NCBI GenBank assembly: GCA_018401695.1
Contig: JAGYKD010000003.1
Span: forward strand, 310,001-374,000
Direction of reading: 5' to 3'
From: Flavobacteriales bacterium
GTDB taxonomy: Bacteria; Bacteroidota; Bacteroidia; CAIKAF01
Length of the DNA stretch: 64,000 nucleotides
Below the pieces are notes generated by a model. The model made no database searches, was not told the DNA's origin, and saw only the letters and a program-made list of their open reading frames with translations. Below are positions 55,778 to 64,000 of this stretch, piece by piece; the first letter of the stretch is position 1; every line of letters begins with the position of its first letter. The position numbers and the translations under genes were made by a program.

Positions 55778-56556
55778 CCGCGAATGCTGCCGTCCTTTTT
55801 TCGAACCTTGGTAGCCGTGGCTTGAGCTGAGGCCGTAATGTGTACCTCCGGCAAATTCACATGCTTAGGCAACGAAAGGCAATAAGCCACCACATCGGCT
55901 ATGTCTTCGGCCTTCAAAGGCTCAATATCCTCATATACCTGTTGGGCACGGTCGACATCCCCGGCAAAGCGCACCAAACTAAACTCCGTTTCCACCAAAC
56001 CCGGATTAATGCTCGTGAGTTTAATGGGCCAAGGCAACAATTCCAGTCTTAAGGTACGGTGGATAGCATCGAGGGCATGCTTGGTAGCGGAATATACCGA
56101 GCCACCCGCATAGACTTCGCGACTTACCACCGACGACATATGAACGATATGGCCGCCTTGGGGTGTTTTAAGCAAAGGAATGCCGTATTTTAAAACATAC
56201 AAAGCCCCTTTAACATTCGTATCAATCATACGGTGCCAGTCCTCTAAATCTGCCGCATCCACCGCCGCCAATCCTGCCGCCAATCCTGCATTGTTTACAA
56301 TCACATTGGGACGCAATTCCCCGGATGCTAAGTCATTAAACAATCCCCTTACCGCCTCGGCCGACCGCACATCCAAGGCAAAAGTAAACACCTGAATATG
56401 GGGAAATTCTTTTTGCAATTCTTGCTGAAGAGATACCAAGCGCTCTTTTCTGCGGGCTACAAGCCAAAGATGGCAACCCTTTGCGGCCAAGGACCGGGCA
56501 ATGGCCTCGCCAATTCCGGAGGAAGCGCCGGTAATTAGAACATGTGTATACTGCAT
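55774..56556 (-). CDS. Short-chain dehydrogenase/reductase (YdfG-like)
   Basis: A 260-residue NAD(P)H-dependent oxidoreductase. TGASSGIG at 9-16 binds the cofactor, RRKERL suggests NADPH, VNNAG is near 87, and the catalytic SS...YSATK near 140-160. The SINPGLVETEFSLVRF segment resembles YdfG-type 3-hydroxy acid dehydrogenases. The ATG at 56556 gives the standard N terminus. Substrate not determined. Confidence 0.92.
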   Translation of the reverse strand: MQYTHVLITGASSGIGEAIARSLAAKGCHLWLVARRKERLVSLQQELQKEFPHIQVFTFALDVRSAEAVRGLFNDLASGELRPNVIVNNAGLAAGLAAVDAADLEDWHRMIDTNVKGALYVLKYGIPLLKTPQGGHIVHMSSVVSREVYAGGSVYSATKHALDAIHRTLRLELLPWPIKLTSINPGLVETEFSLVRFAGDVDRAQQVYEDIEPLKAEDIADVVAYCLSLPKHVNLPEVHITASAQATATKVRKKDGSIRG

Positions 56557-56644
56557 AGTAAGCAAGGTAAAAAAGAAATGCCGGACCAAAGGTCAGGAAT
56601 TTTTGAATTTTTGTGGAAAGGAGGAAAGCTAAGATGCCCTTTGG

Positions 56645-56792
56645 TTTTTGGGGCGTTCCCGGGCCCTTACCTTTACTCCTCGCCGCCACCGCACGGAGCG
56701 CTAGGGCCCAAAGGAGCTTTCTCCGGCAGCTCTTTGTGCCCAAGCGCTCCGGCGGTCGCGACTGCGGGGTACCGGTGCGGTCCCTACGCCAA
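56645..56792 (+). repeat. Structured intergenic repeat, copy 9
   Basis: Arms at 56694-56718 and 56728-56751 pair (CGGAGCGCT, GGGC, CAAAGGAGCT with AGCTCTTTG, GCCC, AGCGCTCCG). The 5' block GGGGCGTTCCCGGG...CCTTTACTCC matches copy 7. The usual apical GGGGTC motif is missing. A GTGAGG-type tail follows at 56799-56824. Confidence 0.65.
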
Positions 56793-56824
56793 GACAGAGT
56801 GGGTGTGAGGGTGAGGGTGGGGAT

Positions 56825-57079
56825 GTAGCGACGCATCATCATGCGTCGCCATGGTTTGTAGCGACGCATCATCATGCGTCGCCATGGTTTGTAGCGACGC
56901 ATCATCATGCGTCGCCATGGTTTGTAGCGACGCATCATCATGCGTCGCCATGGTTTGTAGCGACGCATCATCATGCGTCGCCATGGTTTGTAGCGACGCA
57001 TCATCATGCGTCGCCGTGGTTTGTAGCGACGCATCATCATGCGTCGCCATGGTTTGTAGCGACGCATCCCTATGCGTTG
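56825..57079. repeat. Tandem array of 33-bp hairpin units
   Basis: Seven units of 33 bp, nearly identical (one CATGG to CGTGG change in the sixth), plus a diverged eighth. Each holds a perfect hairpin, GCGACGCAT and ATGCGTCGC around CATC. There are no unique spacers, so it is not a CRISPR array. It lies downstream of the membrane protein gene and just after repeat copy 9. Confidence 0.95.
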
Positions 57080-57081
57080 CG

Positions 57082-58395
57082 CTATTCCTTTTTTGGCCCG
57101 ATTTTTAGTCCTAGCCGTCGGGTCCATTGTTCCAAACGAGCTACCGTGCTCGGAAAGGTCAAAAACAAGCCCCAAACTAAGGGCCAAATAGGCGCTTTAT
57201 ATCGAAACAATCCCCCCAAAACAGGCGTGCTAAGGCCCAACAGTAACAAAAACGCCGCTATGTAAAGCCAGGTAAGCATTTGCCGCGCCTGGTTTCCTTT
57301 GGCTCGGGATACACTTAAAAAGGCCACCCAAAGCAAAAAGAGGTTTTCCAAAAGCATGAGCCATGCCCCGGGCTGCCTAATTTGCCAAGGCAAGGGGCGT
57401 AAGGTGGCGTTGTATAAAGCTTGAGGAATGGTTTGAATGACCGATGCCCAATTGGGTTCCAGGCGCTCCAGCGGGATTAAACTTCCCGCAGATTCGGCTT
57501 CGGATAGGTTTATAAAATCGTTTTGTTTAAGTACCAAGCGTTGGAGTAATGGGTCTTTTCCACTTTGATGTACATAGCTTGCATAAATTACACCAAGAAT
57601 CAAAAATCCTAAAACTACCGATTGCCCTAGCTTTAATTTTTCGTGAAATAAGCGATGCAATAGGACCGAAGGAACCAATGGAAGAGCGATGGCCAACACG
57701 TAAAATTTGGTTTTCCATAGCAGGGCAAAACCCGCCAAAAGGCCTAGGATTCCCAACAGGGGTTTTTTGCTTAAGAACCAAGCTGCCCAAAGACACATGG
57801 CCATGCCTAAAAGCACCATGGGCTCTTTGAGCGGTGCCGAGGCCCAAAGCCAAAGGCTCGGAAAAAAGAGGATGCCCAATATGCACCAGTCTTTGCGGAT
57901 TTTAAACCATAGAGCCACAACATTGCCCAAAGCATAGGAGGCCCCAAAGCCAATCCAGGCAAACAACAAGCTGTGTTGCCAAATGCTTCGATCCGAAATA
58001 AGGGCAAAAAGGGCATGAATGCGTATAACAATGCGGTTGTCGTTGTACATTCGATTGCCGTGTGGAAGGGTCCAATTGGCCATTCGGTCAAAGTATTTGC
58101 CGTCGTAATCGAAGTCTTGGGCTAATCCAAGCCAATTGCGCCAAAACCCAGAGGGCTGTTGGGCATACAAATCGGCCAGCGCCATGCCATCGTTAAAGTA
58201 GCGGTACACATCGGCTTTGGAAGGGTCGGTATAGTACCAGGTATAGATGGCCACAATACCCAGTCCGGCCAAGAGTTTAGCCACAAATGCTAAGGCTAGG
58301 GTATGACTCGGCCAGGCCTGAAACGGTGCAGGCTTTTTGCGCCAAAACCAAACCAAAAGAGCAATACTTACGAACCAGGGCCACAGGCTGAGCAT
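57082..58395 (-). CDS. Polytopic membrane protein, glycan polymerase/transferase-like
   Basis: A 437-residue protein with about ten membrane helices. Between the second and third is a loop with DPSKADVYRYFNDGMALADL and an acidic DFDYDGKYFDRM, and later a YNDNRIVIRIHALF segment. The arrangement recalls GT-C glycosyltransferases or O-antigen polymerases, but no decisive motif is visible. A TATCTTTG box lies four bases before the ATG. The array of hairpins follows its stop directly. Function unproven. Confidence 0.8.
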   Translation of the reverse strand: MLSLWPWFVSIALLVWFWRKKPAPFQAWPSHTLALAFVAKLLAGLGIVAIYTWYYTDPSKADVYRYFNDGMALADLYAQQPSGFWRNWLGLAQDFDYDGKYFDRMANWTLPHGNRMYNDNRIVIRIHALFALISDRSIWQHSLLFAWIGFGASYALGNVVALWFKIRKDWCILGILFFPSLWLWASAPLKEPMVLLGMAMCLWAAWFLSKKPLLGILGLLAGFALLWKTKFYVLAIALPLVPSVLLHRLFHEKLKLGQSVVLGFLILGVIYASYVHQSGKDPLLQRLVLKQNDFINLSEAESAGSLIPLERLEPNWASVIQTIPQALYNATLRPLPWQIRQPGAWLMLLENLFLLWVAFLSVSRAKGNQARQMLTWLYIAAFLLLLGLSTPVLGGLFRYKAPIWPLVWGLFLTFPSTVARLEQWTRRLGLKIGPKKE

Positions 58396-58399
58396 GGTT

Positions 58400-58407
58400 C
58401 AAAGATA
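58400..58407 (-). promoter_or_regulatory. Membrane-protein promoter, -7 box TATCTTTG
   Basis: Exact TAnnTTTG match on the minus strand, ending four bases before the ATG at 58395. Confidence 0.6.
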
Positions 58408-58448
58408 GCTGGTTGAGGCCACTTAGCGGAAGCGCAGACTAGAATCCC

Positions 58449-58456
58449 TATTTTTG
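58449..58456 (+). promoter_or_regulatory. Potassium-channel promoter, -7 box TATTTTTG
   Basis: Exact TAnnTTTG match, four bases before the ATG at 58461; divergent to the promoter at 58400. Confidence 0.6.
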
Positions 58457-58460
58457 GGCT

Positions 58461-58799
58461 ATGGTCATAAAAGCATTTGTTTCCGTAATTCGTCCTTTGC
58501 TTAGGGATCCAGAAATCGTTGTGCTGGGAACAACTATTGTTTTGCTGTTGGGTTTAGGCAGTCTTTTTTACCATCAGCACGAGGGCTGGAGCTTGGTGGA
58601 CTCCCTGTATTTTTGCTTTATGACCATGAGTACGGTAGGCTATGGCGATTTAACGCCCAGTACCGATACCAGCAAGCTGTTTACTATTGCCTACACTGCG
58701 CTTAGTGTAGGATTGTTTATTCTTTTTGCTACCAAAATTGCTACCGTGCATTTAAAGGAAACCATGAGCCGAGGAAAAAATACCATTTTAAAAAAGTGA
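58461..58799 (+). CDS. Two-helix potassium channel
   Basis: A 112-residue ion channel of the KcsA-like (Ion_trans_2) type: one membrane helix at about 19-37, the pore loop with selectivity filter TVGYGD at 58-63, and a second helix at about 73-93. Functional as a tetramer in the inner membrane. There is no regulatory RCK domain. The GNAT gene follows after three bases. Confidence 0.92.
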   Translation: MVIKAFVSVIRPLLRDPEIVVLGTTIVLLLGLGSLFYHQHEGWSLVDSLYFCFMTMSTVGYGDLTPSTDTSKLFTIAYTALSVGLFILFATKIATVHLKETMSRGKNTILKK

Positions 58800-58802
58800 A
58801 GC

Positions 58803-59270
58803 ATGCGTATTGAAGCATTGAATCATGTCGCGCATTTACAAAAGGAAGCGATAGAGTATATTTGGAAGTGTTGGGGCAACCAAAACAACAGGAAGTTTTA
58901 TGAAGACTGCATAAATCATGCCTTTTTGGGGGCGCAATCCCTTCCCGGTTTTTATCTTTTGCTGGAGGGCAACCAAATTCAAGGGTGCTATGCTTTGCTC
59001 ACCAACGACATCATAAGCCGACAAGACTTAATGCCTTGGTTGGCCTGTTTGTATGTTAATGAATCGGTTAGAAATCAGGGATGGGCAGGAAAATTATTGG
59101 AGCACGGGCTAGAGGAAGCTAAGCGGATGGGTTTTTCTACCTTGTATTTAAGCACAGATTTGGAAGGTTTTTACGAGAAAAAAGGGTGGAAGCTGTTTGG
59201 GAGAGGCTATAATTTGTGGGATGAGCCCTCCAAAATTTACCTGCACTTTACCGGAGGTTTCAAAGAATAA
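58803..59270 (+). CDS. GNAT-family N-acetyltransferase
   Basis: A 155-residue acetyltransferase. The acetyl-CoA motif is VNESVRNQGWAGKLLEHGLEEA near 81-102; LYLSTDLEGFYEKKGWKLFGRG is the usual C-terminal strand-helix. Substrate unknown. Probably co-transcribed with the channel. Confidence 0.9.
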   Translation: MRIEALNHVAHLQKEAIEYIWKCWGNQNNRKFYEDCINHAFLGAQSLPGFYLLLEGNQIQGCYALLTNDIISRQDLMPWLACLYVNESVRNQGWAGKLLEHGLEEAKRMGFSTLYLSTDLEGFYEKKGWKLFGRGYNLWDEPSKIYLHFTGGFKE

Positions 59271-59273
59271 TTG

Positions 59274-59414
59274 CCCCCGGGCGAACGGAAAGCCCGGAAG
59301 CCCAAGGCCCGCCAAGCTAAGGCAACGGAGGCTGAGCTTAGGAAGCCCACGGATGCCCTAGCTAGGCGTGGCCTTGGGCTGAGGACTTGCAGGGAGCACG
59401 GGATACAGGCCCAA
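59274..59414 (-). repeat. Structured intergenic repeat, copy 10
   Basis: Follows the trxA terminator on the minus strand. Arms at 59300-59323 and 59355-59379 pair (GCCCAAGGCC, GCC, AGCT with their complements). Apex GTGGGCTTCCTAAGCTCAGCCTCC, like copy 4. 5' block CTCCCTGCAAGTCCTCAG, 3' block CTTCCGGGCTTTCCGT. Confidence 0.8.
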
Positions 59415-59444
59415 AAAACAAAAAAACCTCCGCAAGGGGAGGTT
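59413..59444 (-). terminator. trxA terminator
   Basis: On the minus strand AACCTCC and GGAGGTT pair, followed by TTTTTG and more T residues. Confidence 0.88.
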
Positions 59445-59470
59445 GTATGTTGTTTGAGTTTGCGCAGGGA

Positions 59471-59788
59471 TTATAGCAATTTGTCCAGCTTTTCGGCCAA
59501 AGCGGCTTTGGGCACTACGCCCACTTGGCGGTCGACCAATTCGCCGTTTTTGAAAAACAAGAGGGTAGGTATGGAGCGTATGCCAAGGCTTGATGCCACT
59601 ACCGGGTTGGAGTCTACGTCGAGTTTGCCAATGACGGCTTTGCCTTCGTATTCGCCGGCGAGTTCTTCCACCACGGGGCCAATCATTTTGCAAGGGCCAC
59701 ACCATTCGGCCCAAAAGTCAATCAATACGGGTTTGTCGGAGCCTTTTACGAGTTCTTCGAAGTTGCTGTCGGTTATTTCAAGTGCCAT
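59471..59788 (-). CDS. trxA: Thioredoxin
   Basis: A 105-residue thioredoxin with active site WCGPC (Cys30, Cys33), the cis-proline segment [10 protein letters not shown] and FWAEW before the active site. It reduces cytoplasmic disulfides. Located between dnaE and repeat copy 10, with its own terminator. Confidence 0.97.
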   Translation of the reverse strand: MALEITDSNFEELVKGSDKPVLIDFWAEWCGPCKMIGPVVEELAGEYEGKAVIGKLDVDSNPVVASSLGIRSIPTLLFFKNGELVDRQVGVVPKAALAEKLDKLL

Positions 59789-59860
59789 AATGTGTTGTTT
59801 GTTGGTACATAAATACGAAAAATGGGGGATAGGGTTGCCCCTTTAGTGTTTATTAACCGA

Positions 59861-62800
59861 TTAGGAGAAACGGATTTCGATTTCGGGCATGGCTTCAAGT
59901 GCCTTAAACAGGGCATTTGTTGGCTCCACGCCTCCCTGTTGGCTTTTGAGCTGTGTGGCCATTTCCCCTTCCCAATCTACCACTTGGAGCTGCAAGGGGA
60001 TGTCTCCGGGGAATTGGTCGAAGAGGCCTTTGAGCTGGTCTATACTTTCTTGTTTTATAGCGCTAAGCTGCATTCGAAGATTAAGGGCTTTTAGTTTGCG
60101 GCCACGGATGTCTTGCAAAAGCTCAATTTGGTGCACTTTGAGTTCGAGCTGGTCGCTGTCTCTAAATCTGGGCCGCACTTGTGCCGTGCAATACAAGAAG
60201 GCACCGGTTTCCATAAAGTGCTTGAATTTGAGGTAATCGTCGCCAAAGAGGGCCAGTTCGGTACTTCCTTGAAAATCTTCGAGGGTGAGAATGCCGAAGT
60301 TTTTGCCGTTTCGGCTTAGGCGGTGTTGCACGTCAGTGAGAATGCCTGCAAATTGCACGGTTTTGCCGTTGAGGGCTTGCAAATCGGCCAGTTCTTTAAG
60401 GCTGTGGCTGCAAAACAAATCCAAATCCATCCGAAACTCATCCAAAGGGTGTCCGCTCAGGTAAAATCCGGTAACGGCCTTTTCTTGAGCCAGGGCCTGA
60501 AGTTCGGTCCAGGGTTCGGTGTCCGGGATTTCGGGAGTGCTAATGGCAACGTCTTGCATGTCGCCAAAAAGACTATTGGCAGCCTGGGCTTGCTGCTGCT
60601 GAAAGGTATTTCCCCAGCGCACCAATTTTTCAAGAACGGTATGTTCGGCTCCTCCGGCAGCAGCAAAGTACTGGGCACGGTGCAAGGGCCCCAAATTGTC
60701 CAAAGCTCCGGCCAAGACCAGTTGCTCAATGTTTTTTCGGTTTACGGCCCTAAGGTTCACGCGCTTTATAAAGTCAAAGATGTCTTGGTAGGGCCCCTTG
60801 GTTTCTCTTTCTTCTACAATAGCTTCCACGGCGGCTTCGCCTACGCCTTTTATGGCGGCCAGGCCAAAGCGGATTTGTTGTTTTTTATTTACGGCAAAGC
60901 GGAGTTTAGATTCGTTTACATCCGGTCCTAAAATGGCAATGCCCAACCTGCGGCACTCTTCCATAAAGAAGATGAGCTTGTCCATGTTGTTGAGGTTGTT
61001 GGACAAAACGGCGGCCATGTATTCGGCAGGGTAGTGGGCTTTGAGGTAACCGGTTTGGTAGGCCACAAAAGCGTAGCAGGTGGAGTGCGATTTGTTAAAG
61101 GCATAGCTGGCAAAGGCCTCCCAATCGGTCCAAATTTTTTCGCAGACTTTAAGGTCAAAGCCATTTTTTTCGCAGCCTTGCATAAACAAGGTTTTGAGCT
61201 CATCCAATACGTCCTTTTTCTTCTTTCCCATGGCCTTCCGCAGGGTGTCGGCCTGACCTTTGCTAAATCCGGCCAGCTTTTGAGAGAGCAGCATTACCTG
61301 TTCCTGGTACACGGTAATGCCGTAGGTTTCTTTGAGCAGCTCTTCTTGCTCTTGCAGGTCGTAGGTAATGGGTTTTCTGCCGTGTTTTCGGGCAATGAAT
61401 TCGGGAATATATTCTAGGGGCCCCGGACGGTAAAGGGCGTTCATGGCAATGAGGTCTTCGAACTGGTCGGGTTTAAGTTCCCTCAAGTATTTTTGCATGC
61501 CTTTGGACTCGAACTGAAAGGTAGCGTTGGTTTCGCCCTTTTGGTAAAGTTCAAGGGTTTTAGGATCATCGAGGGGGAGGGTATCCAAATCGATGGGCTT
61601 GTTGTGATTTTCTTGAATAAGCTCCAGCGCATCGCGTAAAATGGACAGGGTTTTGAGGCCCAAAAAGTCCATTTTAATGACCCCGGCATCTTCTACCACT
61701 GAACCATCGTATTGGGTCACCAAAAGGTCGGAGTCTTTGGCGGTAGCAACGGGAATAAGATCGGTTAAGTCTTGAGGAGCAATAATAACTCCGGCGGCAT
61801 GAATGCCTGTGCCGCGCACGGAGCCTTCGAGAATAACGGCCTCCTTAAGTATATCCGATTCCTTTCCCGGGCGTTCGTAGATTTCTCTAAGTTTTTTAAC
61901 GGCACTTAAATCGTCTTCTTGCAGCTTTTCTTTTTCCTTTAGGCTGTCGGCACCGCTGAGCGGGGCATGCAAGATTCGGTTGAGTTTAATTCCGGGCTTG
62001 TCGGGCACCAGTTTGGCCAGGGCATTGGAATCTGCAATGGGAAGGTCCATGACCCGCGCTACGTCTTTTATGGACATTTTGGCAGCCATAGAGCCGTAGG
62101 TAATGATGTGGGCTACTTGGTTTTTGCCGTATTTGTCTACAACATAGTCAATAACCTTTTGGCGGCCTGCATCGTCGAAGTCGGTATCGATATCGGGCAT
62201 GCTCTTACGCTCCGGGTTTAGGAACCGTTCGAAGAGTAAGTCGTATTTGATGGGGTCAATATTGGTAATGCCAATGCAGTAGGCTACTGCCGAACCGGCC
62301 GCCGAACCTCTTCCCGGGCCAATAAGGACGCCCAATTCTCGTCCGGCTTTAATGAAATCGGCAACAATAAGAAAATAGCCGGCAAAACCCATTTGCTCAA
62401 TGGTAAAGAGCTCAAAGTTGAGCCGCTCCTCTACTTCCGCACTCATTTCTTTATACCTGTCTCTGGCTCCTTCCATGGTAAGGTGGCGCAAATAGGTATT
62501 TTGATCCGGAAACTCGGGCGGAATTGGAAAATTGGGCAGCAAAATATCCTTGAACAGGTTCAGAGGCTTTACTGCATCCACAATTTGGTTGGTATTGTCG
62601 AGTGCTTCCGGCAAATCCGAAAACACTTGTTCCATTTCGCCGGTGGTCTTAAAAAAGAATTGGTCGTTGTAAAAGGCAAAGCGCTTGCCTTTTACAGAGG
62701 AGTCGTCGTCCGAAAACTCGGTAAGCTTTTCCGTACTTTTCTTTTCACCGGTATTGATGCAAAGCAAAATATCGTGGGCATTGGCATCTTTTTGGTCCAC

Positions 62801-63451
62801 GTAATGGCTGTCGTTGGAGGCAATGACGGGTACTTCGTATTTGGCGGCAAAGCGCAGCAATACTTCGTTCACCTTTTCTTGATCGGGAATTTGGTGGCGT
62901 TGAATTTCCACATAATAGTCCTTTCCAAACAAGTCCAACCACCATTTAAAGAGCTTTTCGGCCTCGGCTTCACCTTTGCGAAGTATGGTTCTGGGAATTT
63001 CGGCGCCTAAGCAACAGGTGGTGGCAATAAGTCCTTCGTGGTATTGAAGTATCAGTTCTTTGTCAATGCGCGGATATTTGCCGTACATTCCTTCCATGAA
63101 TCCATAGGAACAGAGCTTGCAAAGGTTTTGGTAGCCAATTTCGTCTTTGGCCAACAACAGTTGGTGGTAGCGAAGGTCTTTTTCTTCGCGGGTAAACTGT
63201 CTTTTGTGGCGGTCGGCCACCAAATAAAACTCACAGCCTACAATAGGCTTAACCAAAGGGTTGCCTTGGGCATCTTTACGTTTCCAAGCTTCGGCCACAA
63301 ACTGAAAAGCACCAAACATATTGCCGTGGTCGGTAATGGCCAGGCCGCGCATACCGTCTTTTTGGGCTTTGTCGTATAGTTTACCAATATCGGCAGCGCC
63401 ATCCAATAAGGAGAATTGGGTGTGCACATGCAGGTGATTGAAACTGGGCAT
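59861..63451 (-). CDS. dnaE: DNA polymerase III alpha subunit
   Basis: The replicative polymerase, 1196 residues. The PHP domain starts at HLHVHTQFSLLDGA (6-19); the catalytic palm includes GPGRGSAAGSAVAYCIGIT and PDIDTDFDD (about 415-425); a fingers region, a helix-hairpin-helix (about 880; GLAAIKGVGEAAVEAI) and an OB fold near 1020-1100 follow. The ATG at 63451 gives the usual MPSFNHLHVHT start; the 42-residue extension from 63577 is not conserved. No intein seen. Shorter C-terminal end than in E. coli is usual here. Confidence 0.96.
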   Translation of the reverse strand: MPSFNHLHVHTQFSLLDGAADIGKLYDKAQKDGMRGLAITDHGNMFGAFQFVAEAWKRKDAQGNPLVKPIVGCEFYLVADRHKRQFTREEKDLRYHQLLLAKDEIGYQNLCKLCSYGFMEGMYGKYPRIDKELILQYHEGLIATTCCLGAEIPRTILRKGEAEAEKLFKWWLDLFGKDYYVEIQRHQIPDQEKVNEVLLRFAAKYEVPVIASNDSHYVDQKDANAHDILLCINTGEKKSTEKLTEFSDDDSSVKGKRFAFYNDQFFFKTTGEMEQVFSDLPEALDNTNQIVDAVKPLNLFKDILLPNFPIPPEFPDQNTYLRHLTMEGARDRYKEMSAEVEERLNFELFTIEQMGFAGYFLIVADFIKAGRELGVLIGPGRGSAAGSAVAYCIGITNIDPIKYDLLFERFLNPERKSMPDIDTDFDDAGRQKVIDYVVDKYGKNQVAHIITYGSMAAKMSIKDVARVMDLPIADSNALAKLVPDKPGIKLNRILHAPLSGADSLKEKEKLQEDDLSAVKKLREIYERPGKESDILKEAVILEGSVRGTGIHAAGVIIAPQDLTDLIPVATAKDSDLLVTQYDGSVVEDAGVIKMDFLGLKTLSILRDALELIQENHNKPIDLDTLPLDDPKTLELYQKGETNATFQFESKGMQKYLRELKPDQFEDLIAMNALYRPGPLEYIPEFIARKHGRKPITYDLQEQEELLKETYGITVYQEQVMLLSQKLAGFSKGQADTLRKAMGKKKKDVLDELKTLFMQGCEKNGFDLKVCEKIWTDWEAFASYAFNKSHSTCYAFVAYQTGYLKAHYPAEYMAAVLSNNLNNMDKLIFFMEECRRLGIAILGPDVNESKLRFAVNKKQQIRFGLAAIKGVGEAAVEAIVEERETKGPYQDIFDFIKRVNLRAVNRKNIEQLVLAGALDNLGPLHRAQYFAAAGGAEHTVLEKLVRWGNTFQQQQAQAANSLFGDMQDVAISTPEIPDTEPWTELQALAQEKAVTGFYLSGHPLDEFRMDLDLFCSHSLKELADLQALNGKTVQFAGILTDVQHRLSRNGKNFGILTLEDFQGSTELALFGDDYLKFKHFMETGAFLYCTAQVRPRFRDSDQLELKVHQIELLQDIRGRKLKALNLRMQLSAIKQESIDQLKGLFDQFPGDIPLQLQVVDWEGEMATQLKSQQGGVEPTNALFKALEAMPEIEIRFS

Positions 63452-63782
63452 AGTGTTTGTTTTGTATGGTTGCCCTAAACCTGGCCAAACCGTTGGATAT
63501 TGCTTTGGGAAACGAAGTAATCTTGGGCTAATCAACGAAAAGCCTTTGATTGCTTTGCTATTTTTTGTCCACAACAAAAAACATCCGGCTTGCCCTAAGG
63601 TAAGGGCATAAGCCCAAAGTTACCAAAAGCAGACGGGCGGCTTTGCGTTGTGGAAAAATTGTGAACAAAGGTCAATGCGGTTTGCGGGAGGCATACCCCA
63701 TGCCCCTTGCATCAGATGCCATACCTTTTCTGCGCCAACGAGGGGTGCCTAAAAGCCAAAAGGGGGAGCGAAATAGTATCGA
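63452..63782. other. Intergenic region between dnaE and the DUF3276 gene
   Basis: No gene recognised. A hairpin at 63587-63613 (GGCTTGCCCT with AGGGCATAAGCC) is followed on the minus strand, after five bases, by TTTTTTG and may be a weak terminator of the DUF3276 gene. No clear TAnnTTTG box for dnaE was found. Confidence 0.35.
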
Positions 63783-64000
63783 TTATAAGTCGTCGAAGTT
63801 TCCTCCTTCGCCGTACTCGTCTTCGTGTTCCCGCGGCACATAAACTTGCTCTTCAACAGGGGTAGGATTGTTTTCTCGCACATAATCCATTACCTCTTGC
63901 AAGCCATCGGCAAACTTAATTAAGTCCTCTTTGTAAAGAAAAAGCTTGTGTTTTTCGTAAAAGAAGCTGCCATCGGGCCGCATTTTGCGTTTGCTTTCGG
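63783..64000 (-). CDS. DUF3276/PUR-alpha-like nucleic-acid-binding protein (5' end outside window)
   Basis: The visible 72 or so C-terminal residues include KMRPDGSFFYEKHKLFLYKEDLIKFADGLQEVMDYV and an acidic tail (EHEDEYGEGGNFDDL). This matches the second half of the PUR-domain DUF3276 proteins found across Bacteroidota, thought to bind single-stranded DNA or RNA. The frame runs open to base 64000, so the gene starts beyond the window. Confidence 0.82.
   Translation of the reverse strand, partial: ESKRKMRPDGSFFYEKHKLFLYKEDLIKFADGLQEVMDYVRENNPTPVEEQVYVPREHEDEYGEGGNFDDL

Noticed and set aside
56825-57079. CRISPR array
   Set aside because: The 33-bp units are contiguous with no variable spacers, and no cas genes are in the window.
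56784-57108. Repetitive proteins on both strands of the 33-bp array
   Set aside because: They are by-products of a period divisible by three; both strands are open and contain no real domain.
60323-60931. 202-codon plus-strand frame and other long frames within 59.9-63.4 kb
   Set aside because: All are antisense shadows of dnaE.

Overview
The window is chromosomal DNA from a member of the Bacteroidota. The evidence is the promoter element TAnnTTTG (the Bacteroidota -7 box) before many genes, a MurF-alanine racemase fusion, TonB-dependent receptor and PorE-like OmpA proteins, bacillithiol synthesis, a short adenylate kinase and a tRNA gene without encoded CCA. I cannot fix the genus; base composition is moderate and gene density is high.

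Layout. 1-5.1 kb: priA (cut by the window edge) and pfkA on the minus strand, tRNA-Pro(CGG), then guaB. 5.1-11.6 kb: a plus-strand run of three periplasmic foldases of the SurA/PpiC type, a MoxR ATPase, hpt and adk, closed by a bidirectional terminator. 11.8-13.3 kb: a Sua5/YciO-type protein, a FSA-type transaldolase and an SRP RNA gene (minus). 13.5-15.5 kb: two family-2 glycosyltransferases. 15.9-25.9 kb (minus): two operons, one with a beta-propeller/amidohydrolase, a PhoD-like phosphatase and a transglutaminase-like protein, the other with a conserved hypothetical, an M28 peptidase and rsmI. 26-33.7 kb (plus): tdk, murF-alr, a lipoate-bearing E2, an exonuclease and a PorE-like OmpA protein. 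33.9-39.2 kb (minus): TerC, an EamA transporter and a beta-CASP nuclease-ccmB-ccmC operon. 39.2-46 kb (plus): Gpx lipoprotein, bshB1, prolyl oligopeptidase, and a TonB receptor with a His-rich DUF4625 lipoprotein. 46-49.4 kb is a small accessory region: a protein tyrosine phosphatase gene broken by a 168-bp MITE, a toxin-antitoxin-SecB-like chaperone (TAC) module, and decayed DNA. 49.4-53.7 kb (minus): a heptose-nucleotide operon whose central gene fuses three enzymes. 53.9-64 kb: a YwqK-type protein, mnmA, SDR, a polytopic membrane protein, a potassium channel, GNAT, trxA, dnaE and a DUF3276 protein (cut).

The most unusual signal is not a protein. Ten intergenic elements of about 140-165 bp share one plan: a GC-rich 5' block, two long complementary arms whose sequence differs from copy to copy but stays paired, an apical GGGGTC...GCCTCC motif, and a GC-rich 3' block often containing CCGGGCTTTCCG. 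Several begin just after a stop codon on the coding strand, and two sets form convergent pairs. Two copies carry a GTGAGC-like tail. I do not know a name for this family. A separate array of 33-bp units, each a perfect hairpin, lies at 56.8-57.1 kb.
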